NCBI GenBank assembly: GCA_035558335.1
Contig: DATMCM010000138.1
Location: 1 to 9,193 of the forward strand
DNA from: Onstottus_B sp035558335
GTDB lineage: Bacteria > Acidobacteriota > Blastocatellia > UBA7656
Length of the DNA stretch: 9,193 bases
Reading direction: 5' to 3'
Both the position numbers and the translations under genes were made by a program. The notes beneath the pieces were generated by a model. It made no database searches. It saw nothing but the letters and a program-made list of their open reading frames with translations, and was not told where the DNA came from. Below, piece by piece: positions 7,080-9,193 of this stretch (position 1 is the first letter of the stretch; the number at the start of each line of letters is the position of its first letter).

Positions 7080-7156
7080 CGGTGGCCGGTGATCGGTGGC
7101 CGGTGCTCGGAGAAGACTCCGGCGCGCCGGCCACCGGCCACCGACCACCAGCCACT
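7080..7156. repeat. Long inverted repeat filling the permease-permease gap
   Basis: Bases 7081-7110 and the reverse complement of 7127-7156 match at 25 of 30 positions, giving a hairpin of about 76 nt. Inside is a second perfect stem, CGGAG-AAGA-CTCCG (7108-7121). The left arm holds a 12-bp direct repeat, CGGTGGCCGGTG, at 7080-7091 and 7094-7105. The element begins directly after the upstream stop codon and ends 4 bases before the next ATG. A related fragment lies at 1-20, so it is probably a dispersed intergenic repeat. It may stabilise or attenuate the permease mRNA. Confidence 0.75.
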
Positions 7157-7160
7157 GCCT

Positions 7161-8423
7161 ATGCACATTCAAGAGATCGGCGAAAACGTTTTGATGGCGC
7201 TCGACACGCTGCGCACGCATAAGGTGCGCTCTGCCCTCACGATGCTTGGCGTGATCGGCGGAACGATGACGGTCATCGCCATCTCGTCGTTTTTGACCGG
7301 GCTTCGCGAATTCGTGTTGGAACAAACCAAGCGCTTCGGACCGGATATTATTTTCGTCACCAAGTGGGACAACATTGGCATTCGGTTCAGCCGCCCTTCT
7401 CAATCAGAACGCTCGCGCAAAAACCTGACGATCGATGACGCGCGCGCCATCGCGGATCTTTCTGCGGCCGAGAGCGTGAGCCCTACACTTGTTGTTGGCT
7501 CGTTTGGGCCTGGCGGTAACCAGCCCGTTGTGAAGTCGAAAGGCGTCGAGGCAAATCGGCCGCTGATTTTTGGAGTCTGGTCCAACTACGATTCGGTGCG
7601 GAACGTTTACATAAAGACAGGCCGATTCCTCACCCAGTCCGAGCAAGAACATCGATCTCAGGTCGCGATCATCGGCTCAGCGATCGGCGAGACTCTTTTC
7701 GGTGCGCTTGATCCGCTTGAGCGGGAGATCGAAGTAGACGGAAAGGTGTATCGCGTCATCGGAGTCATGGACAAAGCTCCAGGGGGACTGTTCGGCGGCG
7801 ATCCTGTCGAAGACCGCCAACTAATAGTTCCCTTCGAAACTCTAAAACGTGATCATCCGGAGATTGACGACATCACCGTGAATGTAAAGGCCAAACCGAA
7901 TCAGTTTGGAAGACTGGTCGACGAGATAACGGAGCTGATGCGCCGCCGGCGCGGAGTTGCGAACGACAAGCCAAACGACTTTGGCATAAGCACGCCGGGC
8001 AGCATCTTCGAAGTCATCGCGCAGTTCGCGGCGGTCGCGAGCTTTATCGTCTTTCCTCTGTCGGCGGCGGGCTTGCTGGTGGGTGGCATCGGTGTGATGA
8101 ACATTATGCTTGTGTCGGTCACCGAACGGACAAAGGAGATCGGTGTGCGCCGCGCGATCGGCGCCAGGAAAGCGGATATCATTTGGCAGTTTCTGACTGA
8201 AGCGATCACGCTCACCGCGGTTGGCGGCATGATTGGGATTGTGGTTGGCTGGCTGGTAAGCCTCGCGCTGCACCAGCTTGCGCCGACTCTGCCCACGGTG
8301 ATTCCGATGTGGGCGGTCTTGCTTGGTTTCTTTGTGTCCTGCTTTGTAGGCCTGGTGTTCGGTTTGTGGCCCGCCGTCAAGGCTGCGCGTCTAGACCCGA
8401 TCGAGGCGCTTCGCTACGAATAG
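7161..8423 (+). CDS. MacB/FtsX-type ABC transporter permease (second of two)
   Basis: This 420-aa permease is a paralogue of the one upstream. It has one N-terminal helix (about 23-45, after HKVRSALTMLG), a periplasmic MacB-core domain (about 46-282) and a C-terminal FtsX domain with helices near 287-315, 346-370 and 382-407. The conserved VTERTKEIGVRRAIGARKADI loop (from about 319) and the C-terminal AARLDPIEALRYE are typical. The frame is open further upstream to a GTG at 7089, but that stretch is only the translated intergenic repeat. ATG 7161 gives the usual family N-terminus. No Shine-Dalgarno sequence precedes it, because the repeat hairpin runs up to position 7156. Translation may depend on coupling or on unfolding of the hairpin (inference). 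It probably pairs with the first permease and shares the ATPase encoded at 4898-5674. Confidence 0.94.
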   Translation: MHIQEIGENVLMALDTLRTHKVRSALTMLGVIGGTMTVIAISSFLTGLREFVLEQTKRFGPDIIFVTKWDNIGIRFSRPSQSERSRKNLTIDDARAIADLSAAESVSPTLVVGSFGPGGNQPVVKSKGVEANRPLIFGVWSNYDSVRNVYIKTGRFLTQSEQEHRSQVAIIGSAIGETLFGALDPLEREIEVDGKVYRVIGVMDKAPGGLFGGDPVEDRQLIVPFETLKRDHPEIDDITVNVKAKPNQFGRLVDEITELMRRRRGVANDKPNDFGISTPGSIFEVIAQFAAVASFIVFPLSAAGLLVGGIGVMNIMLVSVTERTKEIGVRRAIGARKADIIWQFLTEAITLTAVGGMIGIVVGWLVSLALHQLAPTLPTVIPMWAVLLGFFVSCFVGLVFGLWPAVKAARLDPIEALRYE

Positions 8424-8435
8424 ACATCAGCCGCT

Positions 8436-9193
8436 TCAGCCGAACAAAGCTGCCCACCCTACTTTGACGACCACCCAGATCGCCCAGAATCCGAAAACCA
8501 TCACCCCAGTCTTACTCGAGGTGATCTTCTTCGAGCCAGCTATTGCTGCAAACCCGATGCTCAGCAGTATCAACCACCATATCGTAAAAACATCTAACGA
8601 CGTGGCCAGCGCCCTTATGGCCGCTCCCATGTCAGACGCAAGAAACGCACCCACATTGCTTGGAACGATGCTGCCGAACTGCGAGGGGTCCAGCGTCCTG
8701 AGCTCTGCCGGATCGCGGACCATCAGAACCGCAACGGTAACGATCATGGATACAATTCCAGTTGCGGCACTGGTCCACGCAACGACAGACAGGACCTTCT
8801 TGAAGGTAGTCTTGGCCTGGATAAACATCATCCCCAGGGCGAAGATGCCGGCGAAAACAAGATAGACAATCGGGGCCCCGACGACGGCGATCAGCGGTGT
8901 GAACTTGGCGAATGTCTTTCCAATGTTGACGCGCTGCTGCATCTGCTCTTCCGTTATCGACTGTCCGCTCTTATCTACCTGTTTCTTTATTTGGGCGCGG
9001 ATTATCTTGTCCCAGTCGGGGTTGACTCGCCAGTTGAAAAACGTCGTGCTCGCAACCGCCACAAGCATTGCAATGATTATGGGAACGATGATCGTCGGTT
9101 TGCGATTCACATCTTCGAAGGTCTCGCCGGGAGAGAACAGTGTTCCCACCAGGCGCTGCAACGGGCCAAGCCGAGCAGGTTCTTCCGGAGCTT
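8436..9193 (-). CDS. Yip1-family multi-pass membrane protein (5' end outside window)
   Basis: The visible 251 residues match bacterial Yip1-domain proteins, whose function is poorly known. The family-type opening LQRLVGTLFSPGETFEDV is followed by five likely membrane helices: TIIVPIIIAMLVAVASTTFF, PLIAVVGAPIVYLVFAGIFA, VLSVVAWTSAATGIVSMIVT, LDVFTIWWLILLSIGFAAIA and GVMVFGFWAIWVVVKVGWAA. A charged loop between helices 1 and 2 (DKIIRAQIKKQVDKSGQS) is probably exposed to solvent. A TTG at 9161 could serve as a start. However, the frame stays open to the window edge and reads APEEPARLGP just before it, which suits the Pro/Glu-rich N-terminal lead of this family, so the true start is probably outside. 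The gene converges on the second permease with 12 bp between stops. No functional link to the exporter is shown. Confidence 0.9.
   Translation of the reverse strand, partial: APEEPARLGPLQRLVGTLFSPGETFEDVNRKPTIIVPIIIAMLVAVASTTFFNWRVNPDWDKIIRAQIKKQVDKSGQSITEEQMQQRVNIGKTFAKFTPLIAVVGAPIVYLVFAGIFALGMMFIQAKTTFKKVLSVVAWTSAATGIVSMIVTVAVLMVRDPAELRTLDPSQFGSIVPSNVGAFLASDMGAAIRALATSLDVFTIWWLILLSIGFAAIAGSKKITSSKTGVMVFGFWAIWVVVKVGWAALFG

Noticed and set aside
7080..7156. GGTGGCCGGT units considered as a CRISPR or variable-number tandem repeat array.
   Set aside because: There are only two direct units per arm, with no unique spacers. The arrangement is an inverted repeat.
7089..7160. Possible N-terminal extension of the second permease from GTG 7089.
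   Set aside because: The extra 24 residues are just the translated repeat hairpin, and MacB-type permeases normally begin as the protein does from ATG 7161.
8464..8865. A 133-codon plus-strand open frame within the Yip1 gene.
   Set aside because: It is opposite the Yip1 frame, whose hydrophobic helices and family motif make the minus strand the coding one.

Overview
The window looks like ordinary chromosome of a moderately GC-rich Gram-negative bacterium. The style fits the Acidobacteriota, possibly the Blastocatellia: zinc-ribbon signalling proteins, a kinase-like/PP2C fusion, split MacAB-type exporters with tandem permeases, a Yip1-family membrane protein, and intergenic GGTGGCCGGT-type repeats. 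This assignment is inference, because no rRNA or other phylogenetic marker is present. No tRNA, insertion sequence, CRISPR array or prophage gene was found.

Left part (1-2899). An extended -10 promoter (28-36) drives a 308-aa zinc-ribbon protein of unknown function (84-1010). It converges on a 601-aa protein (1094-2899, minus strand) with three parts: a zinc ribbon, a protein-kinase fold that has lost its catalytic residues, and an apparently intact PP2C phosphatase. The 83-bp gap between the two 3' ends holds a degenerate inverted repeat that may act as a terminator. Both proteins start with CxxC...CxxC zinc ribbons and may belong to one signalling module.

Middle (2900-5735). A divergent intergenic region of 526 bp carries a good sigma-70-type promoter (3199-3228) and a leader of roughly 190 nt. 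Downstream are a MacA/HlyD-type periplasmic adaptor (3426-4886) and, 11 bp later, a MacB/LolD-type ABC ATPase (4898-5674). A strong hairpin (5699-5735) follows and probably ends or attenuates the transcript.

Right part (5776-8423). A second promoter with a perfect extended -10 element (5796-5804) precedes two paralogous MacB/FtsX-type permeases (5844-7079 and 7161-8423). The 81-bp gap between them is filled by one long hairpin made of GGTGGCCGGT units, a repeat family whose partial copy also lies at the window start (1-20). Together the four genes should form a tripartite, MacAB-like inner-membrane export machine: adaptor, separate ATPase and a possible permease heterodimer. No TolC-like outer-membrane channel is encoded here.

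Right edge (8436-9193). A Yip1-family multi-pass membrane protein on the minus strand converges on the second permease with a 12-bp gap. Its reading frame is still open at the window edge, so its N-terminus is missing.

Nothing here is clearly a new system. The points most worth a second look are the pseudokinase-PP2C fusion, the unknown zinc-ribbon protein facing it, and the hairpin that fills the permease-permease gap.
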